DNA of 6,400 nt from Candidatus Babeliales bacterium (GCA_016763165.1 JAESUJ010000116.1:1-6400), one strand, 5' to 3'; counted from the stretch's first letter, positions 1 to 5,892 are shown. Translations and numbers: made by a program. The notes: a model not told the origin generated them from the sequence alone.

Positions 1-1
1 A

Positions 2-751
2 ATAGAAAAAATCGGATATGAATATTGCGGAGAGTTTAATATTCCTCTACACTGGGGCTTTGCAAAGCGCGGATCAATAGATTTCAACCTCCATGTCTAT
101 CATGAAGGAAATCCAGAAGTTGAACTCAACCTGGTCTTTCGAGACATGCTTCGAGCTCACCCTAATTATGTCGAAGAATATTCAGCTCTCAAGCATCAGC
201 TTCTTGATAATCCATCAAGCTATCAAACAAATAGATACTCTTTCGCACAGTACACCCTTAAGAAGGGATTATTCATAAAAAAAATTCTTAATAAAGCAGA
301 GTTTACAAAAAGTCGTCTACTTTTTTGCGCTGCTGATGAGGAGTGGAAAGAGTATCATCGTATCAAAAAAGAATGTTTTTTTGACCCTATCAACATCAAG
401 TATGACCCTCACCATGCGAGTATGTCAGACTCAAATCACTATCACTTTATTCTCTACGGTGGCACAACTATTGTCGCTGCAGCTCATGTTCAATTTTTAG
501 AAAACAATGATGCTGTATTAAAAAATCTTACTGTTGATAGGCCATTTCAAGAAGAAAAATATGATTTTCATATGCTCGAAAAAATTGAAACCTGGCTTAG
601 AGCAAACCTTAAGGAGACTCTATTTTCTTACGCTAAAAAAAGATCGCTCAAATTTTACAAAATGAATGATTTCATCAAGACAATAAAGCCAAACTTCCCG
701 ATTATTCCAACAACGATCCTCATGAAAAAAAATTTAAACGATACAGACTGA
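2..751 (+). CDS. GrpB-domain / GNAT-like acetyltransferase fusion (5' partial)
   Basis: The frame is open from the window edge, so the true start is upstream; an internal ATG at 146 is not the start, because clear GrpB homology precedes it. 249 residues are visible. Residues 1-70 carry the C-terminal half of a GrpB (UPF0157) domain, a nucleotidyltransferase-fold family: the segment HVYHEGNPEVE and the hallmark FRDMLRAHP followed by EEYSALK. Residues about 100-249 resemble a GNAT N-acetyltransferase: a beta strand FILYGGTTIVAAAHVQFL, then LKNLTVD, a helix MLEKIETWL and a late LKFYKMNDF that matches the usual 'FY.k.GF' segment. GrpB-GNAT fusions are known in host-associated bacteria (recalled, not searched). 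The glycine-rich acetyl-CoA loop expected after LTVD reads PFQEEKYDFHML and lacks its glycines, so catalysis is uncertain. The substrate is unknown. No gene follows closely on the same strand, so it probably ends its transcript. Confidence 0.8.
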   Translation: MEKIGYEYCGEFNIPLHWGFAKRGSIDFNLHVYHEGNPEVELNLVFRDMLRAHPNYVEEYSALKHQLLDNPSSYQTNRYSFAQYTLKKGLFIKKILNKAEFTKSRLLFCAADEEWKEYHRIKKECFFDPINIKYDPHHASMSDSNHYHFILYGGTTIVAAAHVQFLENNDAVLKNLTVDRPFQEEKYDFHMLEKIETWLRANLKETLFSYAKKRSLKFYKMNDFIKTIKPNFPIIPTTILMKKNLNDTD

Positions 752-768
752 GATATTACTCAGAATAG

Positions 769-824
769 ATAAGTTGTTCGTAATTCAATATTTAAAATAA
801 AATATTTCTTTTTGAACAACTTAT
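769..824 (+). terminator. Hairpin after the GrpB-GNAT gene, probable terminator
   Basis: An 11-bp perfect inverted repeat, ATAAGTTGTTC at 769-779 and GAACAACTTAT at 814-824, encloses a second 7-bp repeat, AATATTT at 787-793 and AAATATT at 800-806. The symmetric 7-nt internal loops make one long two-part stem. It starts 18 bases after the stop codon. The 3' side is followed by AGATTTTCCCC, only a short T run, so termination efficiency is uncertain; stabilising the mRNA end is an alternative role. Confidence 0.55.
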
Positions 825-874
825 AGATTTTCCCCTCACAGCCAGTTATTTTTTAATAAACTTTACTTTCCTTA

Positions 875-902
875 TTGAGGTTTGAAAAATATAAAGTATA
901 AT
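875..902 (+). promoter_or_regulatory. Sigma70-like promoter of the DciA-like gene
   Basis: TTGAGG at 875-880, a 16-nt spacer and a consensus TATAAT at 897-902. Transcription would start near 909, about 40 nt before the GTG at 950. The upstream hairpin at 769-824 separates this unit from the preceding gene, so an independent promoter is expected here. Confidence 0.6.
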
Positions 903-949
903 CAAAAAACATATTCAAATGAAAACACCCTACAACTTAAAGGTTTTTA

Positions 950-1423
950 GTGCAATTTAATGTTCATCATATTCTTTTCAATATTATTCCAACAGAATTT
1001 CGGTGGAAGTTTTTGCTTCTCAACCAATGGAGTGATATTATTGGCTCACTGGAAGGAAAGGTTCATATCAAACAGATACATGAACATGTGATTCTACTCA
1101 GTGTTTCGCACCCTTGTTGGGCGCAAGAACTATTGATGATGTCAAATATGCTTAAACGAAAAATCAATAAAGTCATTGGATGCGATACTATCAAAGAGAT
1201 TAGATTTTCATATAAAAGCTTTGTTAAGCATGAACTTAAGAAAAAAACCCCCTTGCACAACAATTCCTTATCAGACAGACAACTTTCACTTCTTTCATCT
1301 ACCATGACCAATCACGAAACAGAAGCTCTTAATACAATTCAAGAACCTGAGTTACAGAAAATTCTCAAAAAATTCTATGCTACATGCAAAAGAAAGCAGA
1401 TCCTATCTGACATTCCAACCTAA
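950..1423 (+). CDS. DUF721 / DciA-like protein
   Basis: 157 residues from a GTG start; AAAGG at 939-943 lies 6 nt upstream and supports it. Residues about 15-88 match the DUF721 pattern: W27 in QWSDIIG, then VHIKQIHEHVILLSVSHPCWAQEL with W57, then MLKRKINKVIG and IKEIRFSY. DUF721 is a KH-like fold; its best studied member, DciA, is the ancestral loader of the replicative helicase DnaB. The stretch from 95 to 128 is low-complexity and probably a flexible linker. The end (131-149, QEPELQKILKKFYATCKRK) resembles the C-terminal helix seen in many DUF721 proteins. Length is normal for the family. The gene stands alone between its own promoter and a hairpin, so context gives no functional hint. Family assignment is fairly firm; the helicase-loading role in this organism is inferred from the family. 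Confidence 0.75.
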   Translation: MQFNVHHILFNIIPTEFRWKFLLLNQWSDIIGSLEGKVHIKQIHEHVILLSVSHPCWAQELLMMSNMLKRKINKVIGCDTIKEIRFSYKSFVKHELKKKTPLHNNSLSDRQLSLLSSTMTNHETEALNTIQEPELQKILKKFYATCKRKQILSDIPT

Positions 1424-1444
1424 AAACTCTCGTAATCAACCCTT

Positions 1445-1470
1445 GCACATCTTTATAGATGTGCTTCTGT
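1445..1470 (+). terminator. Hairpin after the DciA-like gene, probable terminator
   Basis: GCACATCT at 1445-1452 and AGATGTGC at 1457-1464 form a perfect 8-bp stem with a TTAT loop, 21 bases after the stop codon. It is followed by TTCTGT, a weak T-rich tail. Position and stem suggest the end of the DciA-like transcript. Confidence 0.5.
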
Positions 1471-1548
1471 ACAAATCCCAGCCTTTAGAAAACATGGCAT
1501 CCTGCCATAAATCAATATTTTATGTATTCATTTGCACAAAATAGAGTT

Positions 1549-1562
1549 GGCCTTTAAAGGCC
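1549..1562. promoter_or_regulatory. 14-nt perfect palindrome, possible operator
   Basis: GGCCTTTAAAGGCC is perfectly self-complementary and stands out in AT-rich DNA. It ends 27 bases before the TTGACA -35 box of the glycine-zipper operon, a position compatible with an activator or repressor site. No protein is known to bind it from the sequence alone; chance or a small cruciform is also possible. Confidence 0.35.
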
Positions 1563-1589
1563 TTACCCCGTAGTTCATTTTCTAGTTAA

Positions 1590-1625
1590 TTGACAGTTTG
1601 AACATATTTAATGTTAAAATAAAAT
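1590..1625 (+). promoter_or_regulatory. Sigma70-like promoter of the glycine-zipper operon
   Basis: A consensus TTGACA at 1590-1595 is followed at 18 nt by TTAAAA (1614-1619), or at 19 nt by TAAAAT (1615-1620). An overlapping alternative is TTGAAC at 1598-1603 with a 16-nt spacer to TAAAAT at 1620-1625. Either would give a leader of roughly 35-45 nt before the ATG at 1666. Confidence 0.5.
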
Positions 1626-1665
1626 AAAAGGCATAGAAGAAGCACTTACTCTTTAGGGGACAGAA

Positions 1666-2061
1666 ATGGAATATCGGAAAAAAAATTATAAAAAAACGTT
1701 TATTGCCCTTGCTTTGGGCTGCATAACCTTAATTCCACTGTCACCTATATTTGCTGATGGAGATGGATTCGCTGGTGGCCTGGTTGGTGGACTTACAGGT
1801 GGCATGATTGCAGGCGCAGTCAGTCAAGGTGGCAGGCGTGATAACGATCGTGAAATAGAACGAATGAAAGAAAGAGACCGAGACAGAGAAATTGAAGAGA
1901 TGCGGCGAGAAAAAGATAAAGATAGAGTACAAGATATAAAACGTGATCTTGAAAACAGACAAAGTTCACGTGATCAGTTTATTCTCTATCTACTCTTTTT
2001 TGTTGTTCTTTCTCTCATTACTGCCCTTGGATTTATGGGATTTATGATTTTCAGGCGATAA
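1666..2061 (+). CDS. Small exported glycine-zipper membrane protein A
   Basis: 131 residues with a good ribosome site, AGGGGA at 1655-1660, 5 nt before ATG. Residues 1-30 form a Sec signal peptide or first membrane helix: basic EYRKKNYKK, hydrophobic TFIALALGCITLIPLSPIF, then a likely cut after Ala30. Residues 31-57 are a glycine zipper (GGLVGGLTGGMIAGAVSQGG) of the kind that packs membrane helices. Residues 58-102 are a highly charged Arg/Glu/Asp helix, probably coiled coil. Residues 105-128 are a clear C-terminal membrane helix ending FRR. The gene heads a likely two-gene operon; the next gene, 48 bases on, encodes a paralogue with the same zipper but no C-terminal helix. I do not recognise a named family. 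A helper of envelope structure or a small oligomeric membrane protein is possible; function is unknown. Confidence 0.7.
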   Translation: MEYRKKNYKKTFIALALGCITLIPLSPIFADGDGFAGGLVGGLTGGMIAGAVSQGGRRDNDREIERMKERDRDREIEEMRREKDKDRVQDIKRDLENRQSSRDQFILYLLFFVVLSLITALGFMGFMIFRR

Positions 2062-2109
2062 AAAACAGTACACGGATTTTAACGACTTTCAAATAAATAT
2101 GGAGAAACT

Positions 2110-2424
2110 ATGTTAAAAAAAATATTATTATGCAGCTTACTTATTTCCACCTCTGCATACGCTGATGGAGGCTTTGGTGGCAGCTTTGCCGGAGGATTAA
2201 CCGGTAGCATGGTTGGGGGATTAGTAACCGGAGCAGCTACACAGGGTGGAAGATCATCTGATAGTAGAAAAAGCAAGGAAAATTACCGATCGATAAAAGA
2301 ACTTCGTAACAATGTCACTAAAGATCTCAGAGCAATGGCCAGACGTATGGATGCGATGGAAGAACATTTTGAAAGAAAAATAAAAGACTTACACGAAGAA
2401 ATAAAAGATCTTAAAAAGAGATGA
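2110..2424 (+). CDS. Small exported glycine-zipper protein B (paralogue of A)
   Basis: 104 residues; GGAG at 2101-2104 precedes the ATG by 5 nt. Residues 1-18 are a classic Sec signal peptide (KK, hydrophobic core, AYA cleavage site), and the mature protein starts DGG. Residues 20-48 are a glycine zipper closely matching protein A: GGLTG(G/S)M, then a Gly/Ala-rich stretch, then (S/T)QGGR. Residues 57-104 are a charged helix with a heptad-like pattern (IKELRNNV, LRAMARRM, MEEHFERKIKDLHEEIKDL), a probable coiled coil that could mediate oligomers. Unlike protein A it has no C-terminal membrane helix. The shared ADG-zipper-QGGR core and the tandem order indicate gene duplication followed by change of the tail. 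Both are probably transcribed together from near 1590 and end at the hairpin 2455-2497. Function unknown. Confidence 0.72.
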   Translation: MLKKILLCSLLISTSAYADGGFGGSFAGGLTGSMVGGLVTGAATQGGRSSDSRKSKENYRSIKELRNNVTKDLRAMARRMDAMEEHFERKIKDLHEEIKDLKKR

Positions 2425-2454
2425 TTTCTTTATAAAAAATCAAGAAGAATATTC

Positions 2455-2497
2455 AAATTGATGAGGATCTATTTTGTATATAGATCTTTATCAATTT
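2455..2497. terminator. Long bidirectional hairpin between convergent genes
   Basis: AAATTGAT (2455-2462) pairs with ATCAATTT (2490-2497), and GATCTAT (2466-2472) pairs with ATAGATC (2480-2486). The intervening GAG and TTT can pair as G-U, A-U, G-U in plus-strand RNA, giving an 18-bp stem with a 7-nt loop. It lies between the plus-strand glycine-zipper operon and the minus-strand glycosyltransferase, whose stop codon (2498-2496) is inside the stem. It probably ends both transcripts, although neither side has a long uninterrupted T run next to it. Confidence 0.6.
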
Positions 2498-3125
2498 AAG
2501 AAAAAAGAGTCTTAAACCTATTTCGCATACCATCAAACCAGGAAACTTCTGTACAAACATATGTTTTATAGTCACCAGCTACAAGATCACTTCTACCCAT
2601 AGGATCATGGCGATCTTTTTTCATCCTTACATGCAATGACTTCACAATCTCTTTAATACGACTATGGAAATTAATAGGATGATACTTTTGCATATTTCTT
2701 TTATATCGAAGACGCTCTTCATTATTATCAATTAATCGATGAACCATTTTTTCGAAATCACCCATCTCTGTAATAGCCAATCCCATTTTATTATCAACAA
2801 TAAAATCTATATTCCTCTTATCCCACGATAGTTGATATCCAATAGAGTGACAGAGTAAAGGCACTTTTGCTGCAATCGCATCAAACAAGGTCATTCCACC
2901 ACCTTTAGTTATCAAAAAAGATGCTAAAAACATAAGCTCATGGATATCCTGAACAAAGTCTAAAGCATGAATTTTCACTCCTTTCAATAGAGGTTCTATC
3001 TGTTCTACTTTTTCACGCAGAGATTTATTTTTTCCAGCACAGACCAGAACATCTGCTACAATATTCATACGTGCAAGTTTTTGAGCATATTCATAAGCAG
3101 TATTAGTCCCAACTCCACCCATCAT
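2496..3125 (-). CDS. Glycosyltransferase, C-terminal (donor-binding) half of a split MGDG-synthase/MurG-like enzyme
   Basis: 209 residues if started at the ATG at 3125. That ATG lies just 2 bases after the stop codon of the upstream half, so reinitiation is conceivable, but the frame continues upstream without a break to the A run at 3162-3168. The protein begins with the MMGGVGTN loop that normally opens the second Rossmann domain of GT28-type enzymes (Glyco_tran_28_C). It then has ADVLVCAGKN, VKIHALDFVQDIHELMFLASFLITKGGGMTLFD split over residues 50-82, and AIAAKVPLL. KGGGMTLFDA is the nucleotide-sugar binding signature, with Asp where Glu is commoner. The last 40 residues (171-209) have no clear family match. 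By itself this half lacks the acceptor domain and should not be a working enzyme; it belongs with the gene at 3128-3853. Confidence 0.75.
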   Translation of the reverse strand: MMGGVGTNTAYEYAQKLARMNIVADVLVCAGKNKSLREKVEQIEPLLKGVKIHALDFVQDIHELMFLASFLITKGGGMTLFDAIAAKVPLLCHSIGYQLSWDKRNIDFIVDNKMGLAITEMGDFEKMVHRLIDNNEERLRYKRNMQKYHPINFHSRIKEIVKSLHVRMKKDRHDPMGRSDLVAGDYKTYVCTEVSWFDGMRNRFKTLFS

Positions 3126-3127
3126 TA

Positions 3128-3853
3128 TTAAAATACAAGGAACCTGTGCACGAACATGCCATTTTTTTGTAAAGCAGATATATCATATGATGCTAAGAAT
3201 TTTTGACTCACTGGAAATCCGATAGTATGGATATCTTCTGACCGAATCCCTAAAGACTTTAATAAAGGGGTTGTTTTTGGAGCATCATACCCTATTGTCA
3301 CAGCAAATGCAGGATGTGCTACATATTCAAGACCCTCTGCCCAAGCAGTTAAATCAGCATCTAACGTTGTTAAAAGATACGGAATTGAAAGCCTTGCAGC
3401 TGCATTAATTGCAGGCAAGTTGAAAACTGGAGCTACAGAAACAACGATATCTGGGCGCTCTTCTGACAAATATTCGTACATTGTTGTTTCCATCTTTTGT
3501 CTATTTGTTCGTGCAAATTGAGGCCCCAGACCTACTATCGATTTCAGTCCATACATCCACTGTTTTTTAAGAAGAAAATTATATAACGATTCTCCTGAAT
3601 AAAAACCAAATGACATATTGCGAATAGTATCATATTTTTTAAGTGGGCCATCTTCAAACCAATTAACTATTTTTACATCATACTCTTCTTCAAAAATATT
3701 AACGTACTCCTGAGCAGCCTTTTGATGCCCATACCCTCCAACACTTGAAAAAACAAACATTTTTTTCTTAGGGCTTTCTCTTACTATTTCATCAGCTTGC
3801 AAAGGAACAAAAAAAGATGACTTATATAAACAAAAAATAAAAAAACCCAGCAC
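3128..3853 (-). CDS. Glycosyltransferase, N-terminal (acceptor) half, MGDG-synthase-like; frame broken near its end
   Basis: 241 residues to the stop, of which about 231 are genuine; the last ten (GMFVHRFLVF) are read out of frame after the A run. Residues 33-215 match the MGDG-synthase N-terminal domain: SSVGGYGHQKAAQ, the acceptor-domain glycine loop with its His, then NWFEDGP, RPDIVVSVAPVFNLPA, IPYLLTTLDADLTAWAEG and IHTIGFPVS. Related enzymes move sugar from a UDP-sugar onto diacylglycerol or, in MurG, a lipid-linked peptidoglycan precursor; the exact sugar and acceptor cannot be read here. The GTG start at 3853 gives a hydrophobic leader ending LQA-DE that looks like a signal peptide or anchor; AAGGA lies about 12 nt upstream, somewhat far. 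A start at Met32 (KKKMFVFSS) is an alternative that would give a cytoplasmic enzyme. It is transcribed alone, divergently from the ankyrin-like genes. Confidence 0.72.
   Translation of the reverse strand: MLGFFIFCLYKSSFFVPLQADEIVRESPKKKMFVFSSVGGYGHQKAAQEYVNIFEEEYDVKIVNWFEDGPLKKYDTIRNMSFGFYSGESLYNFLLKKQWMYGLKSIVGLGPQFARTNRQKMETTMYEYLSEERPDIVVSVAPVFNLPAINAAARLSIPYLLTTLDADLTAWAEGLEYVAHPAFAVTIGYDAPKTTPLLKSLGIRSEDIHTIGFPVSQKFLASYDISALQKNGMFVHRFLVF
3161..3170 (-). other. Frameshift site (A7 run) splitting the glycosyltransferase
   Basis: On the minus strand the reading is CAA AAA AAT GGC, ending at a TAA 32 bases on. A -1 shift on the heptamer A AAA AAT, or one extra A, gives CAA AAA AAA TGG CAT and reads on without a stop through QVPCILIMMGGVG into the C-terminal domain. 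The restored protein is about 452 residues from the GTG. Possible causes are a homopolymer sequencing error, a genuine indel, transcriptional slippage on A7, or ribosomal -1 frameshifting. Only a very weak hairpin (GCAT/GTGC) is visible just downstream. Confidence 0.8.
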
Positions 3854-4346
3854 ATGAGTACTATTTCCTTCTTAACTTAACCGACTATGACTACATAGTT
3901 ACTTTGTCACTGAATCATTAATGGATACATATTTATAGTCCCTCCAGACTATCTAAAAAAGAAACTAATGCAAATTTAGTGACTTTTATCAAGATAACCT
4001 ACCTAGTTAGCAATACACTTTTAAGCACTAAATCAAAATATACACCAAGACTTGCTACTTGAAATTATTATTAATTTCATTAATGCATAAAAATCACATA
4101 CAGGGTCAAGACAGAACGAGATAGACTAAAGCAAGGTGAAAATCAAATAATTATACATTTCTCAATAACAATTCACTAAACATATTCAACAGTTTTATCA
4201 AAATAATAACATCAAATCTAGCATACATTTATATATTTTTTGAAATAAAAAGAGAATTCATTCGATTATATAAAACTATTGATATTACCATCATGAAGAA
4301 GGTAAATATATTCTAGTAGTATATATTAAAAACTTCTTTATATGAG
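3854..4346. other. Gene-free AT-rich divergent intergenic region
   Basis: About 490 bases without a convincing coding frame, lying between the minus-strand glycosyltransferase and the first ankyrin-like gene. It holds small inverted repeats: ACTATG/CATAGT at 3884-3899, ATAGTC/GACTAT at 3935-3952 and TGAAATTA/TAATTTCA at 4060-4079 (8-bp stem, TTAT loop). The palindrome CATTAATG occurs twice, at 3916-3923 and 4078-4085. The promoter of the ankyrin-like gene is at its right end. I found no convincing minus-strand promoter; TTGATA at 3992-3987 is the best -35 candidate but no good -10 follows. No tRNA or rRNA was recognised. A small RNA or a decayed gene cannot be excluded. Confidence 0.5.
4277..4317 (+). 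promoter_or_regulatory. Promoter of ankyrin-like gene 1 with shared TATTG/CTAGT elements
   Basis: TATTG at 4277-4281 overlaps a -35 candidate TTGATA (4279-4284). TAAATA at 4303-4308 follows at 18 nt, and CTAGT at 4313-4317 lies 4 nt beyond, near the expected start of transcription. The same elements at nearly the same spacing precede the two following paralogues, which is the main support. Confidence 0.5.
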
Positions 4347-4352
4347 GTGACC

Positions 4353-5033
4353 ATGATTTCAAAAAACACATACAAACTTTTCTTGTTAACTATATTTTGT
4401 AGCCAAATAATGTATGCAAATCCAAAAAAAAAAAATGCTAATCAAGACAAACAAAGTATAGAGAGTTTAAATATAAACATCGATAGTCAAACCATGAATT
4501 CAACTGTGAATACTCTGAATTCAGATAGTGCAATAACAAATATACAGAACTCACTAAAGAATCTTAATGAACTATCCCAAAAATTCTTTATAGCATGCGG
4601 AGAAGGAAATGCTCTAGATGCTGAAAGTGCTCTTATGTCTTACATACAAACAGAACGTAAAGAATTAAAAAGTCAAAATGATGCCTTGAAAGCAATAGAA
4701 AAATTTGTAAATCAAAGAGATGCTGATGGAAATACTCCTCTCATATATGCTATTAAACAGTGCCATTTATCTGATTTACCAGATGCTTCTTTTGGCACAG
4801 TTATCTACTTACTTTCAATTTTTGGTACAGATTTCAAAGCAAAAAATAACAATGGTTGTGATGTATTTGATGTTGCTATCAATATTTTTGAAATAAACAG
4901 AAAAAGAAACTATACAGTTTTAAAACAGACCATTGAAGATGAAATAATAAAAAAAGCGACAAACAAAACAAAAAAATCTAGTGAATACTTAAGAGAACTT
5001 GCTGCAGCATCTGCTTATAGTTCCGGTTTCTAA
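4353..5033 (+). CDS. Secreted ankyrin-like repeat protein, paralogue 1
   Basis: 226 residues. I chose ATG 4353 over the in-frame GTG 4347, because GAGGTG at 4344-4349 is the ribosome site for 4353 and the paralogues begin with the same MI(S/P)xN. Residues 1-22 are a Sec signal peptide ending MYA. Residues 23-70 are a polar Asn/Ser/Lys-rich segment absent from the other two copies. Residues 71-92 carry the family motif LNELSQKFFIACGEGNALDA, which resembles the start of an ankyrin helix pair. Residues 118-136 (FVNQRDADGNTPLIYAIKQ) are a recognisable ankyrin repeat with the G-TPL turn, and 157-176 (GTDFKAKNNNGCDVFDVAI) a degenerate second one. Ankyrin repeats bind proteins; secreted ones in host-associated bacteria are often effectors. 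No export beyond Sec can be inferred, and the target is unknown. A hairpin follows at 5062. Confidence 0.75.
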   Translation: MISKNTYKLFLLTIFCSQIMYANPKKKNANQDKQSIESLNINIDSQTMNSTVNTLNSDSAITNIQNSLKNLNELSQKFFIACGEGNALDAESALMSYIQTERKELKSQNDALKAIEKFVNQRDADGNTPLIYAIKQCHLSDLPDASFGTVIYLLSIFGTDFKAKNNNGCDVFDVAINIFEINRKRNYTVLKQTIEDEIIKKATNKTKKSSEYLRELAAASAYSSGF

Positions 5034-5061
5034 ATAAAAATAATTCTGTATCAAATTAACT

Positions 5062-5093
5062 ATCCAGAAGGGATCTGCCAGTCCCTTCTGGAT
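5062..5093. terminator. Strong hairpin after ankyrin-like gene 1
   Basis: ATCCAGAAGGGA (5062-5073) and TCCCTTCTGGAT (5082-5093) make a perfect 12-bp stem with an 8-nt loop, the most stable hairpin in the window. It begins 28 bases after the stop codon. No T run follows on the plus strand, so termination may be weak or the stem may protect the mRNA end. Its core GGGA...AGTCCC resembles the terminator after paralogue 2, suggesting the two were copied with their genes. Confidence 0.6.
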
Positions 5094-5172
5094 AAGAATA
5101 AGACTTAAAATAAAATATCTTCTAGATCTATCACATGTTTACTGTTTTTTACCAAATAAATTTTCACCAAAT

Positions 5173-5213
5173 TATTGTCATCCCTTCCAATCTCCTGATA
5201 CAAAAGTACTAGT
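5173..5213 (+). promoter_or_regulatory. Promoter of ankyrin-like gene 2 with shared TATTG/CTAGT elements
   Basis: TATTG at 5173-5177 overlaps TTGTCA (-35, 5175-5180). TACAAA at 5199-5204 follows at 18 nt (GATACA at 16 nt is an alternative -10), and CTAGT at 5209-5213 is 4 nt further. AAATTATTG and TGATACAA are also shared with the promoter of paralogue 3. Confidence 0.5.
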
Positions 5214-5247
5214 GTTACCTTTAAAAACCTTCTCAAAAGGAGTTACT

Positions 5248-5805
5248 ATGATCTCAAGTAATGCAATTCGATTCTTATTAACAACTGTTCTGTCTGCTTC
5301 AGCACTCTGTGCCGCAATGGATGACCCCCTGAAAAATCTTGATCTACAGACGCAAAAGTTTTTTATAGCATGCGGAAGTGGCGACAAAGAAACAGCAAGC
5401 AAAATACTCGAAAATGTTGCCCAACTAGAAGAAGAAGATGAAACCGATGTTCAAAAAAGTTTTTTAAGTGAGATTAATGATGCTGAAATAGAGATGGATC
5501 GAATATTGAGAATAATAAAAAGCTTTATAAACCAACAAGATTTAAATGGAGATACTCCTTATCACTACGCTGTTGACCAACGATTCGCTCTTTCTGCTCC
5601 GAAAGAAACATTTGTTGCTATCCTTAAGCTACTTGAACGTTCAAAAGCAGACATGTATAAAGAAAACAACAAAGGAAAAAGCGCTTTAGATATCGCCTCA
5701 GAAAAAAAAGATGTGAACACTCAAATATTTGAATCCATGATCGAAATAAACAAAAAAAAAGATGATCAAGGTTCTTGGTTGGTCGATTCCTGCACCATTT
5801 CATAA
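5248..5805 (+). CDS. Secreted ankyrin-like repeat protein, paralogue 2
   Basis: 185 residues from ATG 5248, chosen because AAGGAG at 5237-5242 lies 5 nt upstream and because the product then begins with a signal peptide like its neighbours; an in-frame start at 5212 would precede the ribosome site and add non-homologous residues. Residues 1-23 are the signal peptide (cleavage around CAA-MDD or ALCA-AM). Residues 27-48 hold the motif LKNLDLQTQKFFIACGSGDK. Residues 49-85 form an acidic, variable helical stretch. Residues 92-110 (SFINQQDLNGDTPYHYAVD) are an ankyrin repeat, with 120-150 (FVAILKLLE, ADMYKENNKGKSALDIAS) completing the next. The last residues differ from paralogue 1. The stretch TTTATAGCATGCGGA is identical between the two genes, evidence of relatively recent duplication. 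Probable role: a protein-binding secreted factor, target unknown. Confidence 0.78.
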   Translation: MISSNAIRFLLTTVLSASALCAAMDDPLKNLDLQTQKFFIACGSGDKETASKILENVAQLEEEDETDVQKSFLSEINDAEIEMDRILRIIKSFINQQDLNGDTPYHYAVDQRFALSAPKETFVAILKLLERSKADMYKENNKGKSALDIASEKKDVNTQIFESMIEINKKKDDQGSWLVDSCTIS

Positions 5806-5818
5806 GCAACAGACAGAT

Positions 5819-5843
5819 GGGACTTGATACCGAGTCCCTCTTT
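5819..5843 (+). terminator. Intrinsic terminator after ankyrin-like gene 2
   Basis: GGGACTTG (5819-5826) pairs with CGAGTCCC (5831-5838) through 8 bp, one of them G-U, around a tight ATAC loop. It is followed by TCTTT and further T-rich sequence. It starts 13 bases after the stop codon, so it should end the message before the third paralogue. Confidence 0.7.
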
Positions 5844-5892
5844 ACTTTAATTTTTATTCTCTCTTTTCATCCAACAATCCTCTTCATGAAAT

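Noticed and set aside
93..278. Plus-strand open frame of 61 codons
   Set aside because: It lies inside the GrpB-GNAT gene in another frame; its product is not recognisable and the GrpB frame has clear family motifs.
1063..1311. Minus-strand open frame over the DciA-like gene
   Set aside because: Opposite-strand shadow of a recognised DUF721 domain, with no ribosome site of note.
1741..2276. Minus-strand open frames over the glycine-zipper genes
   Set aside because: They are antisense to glycine- and charge-rich coding sequence; the plus-strand products have signal peptides and paralogy that the antisense frames cannot explain.
3854..4346. CRISPR array or tRNA in the long gap
   Set aside because: No regularly spaced direct repeats and no cloverleaf were seen; the repeats are short and irregular.
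5178..5402. Minus-strand open frame across the start of ankyrin-like gene 2
   Set aside because: It covers the conserved promoter and signal peptide region of a paralogous gene; shadow.
5752..5760. Possible frameshift at the A9 run near the end of ankyrin-like gene 2
   Set aside because: Neither alternative frame gives a tail resembling paralogue 1; one stops at once and the other runs into the terminator stem.
5624..5809. Minus-strand frame over the end of ankyrin-like gene 2
   Set aside because: Antisense to a conserved ankyrin segment, with no independent support.
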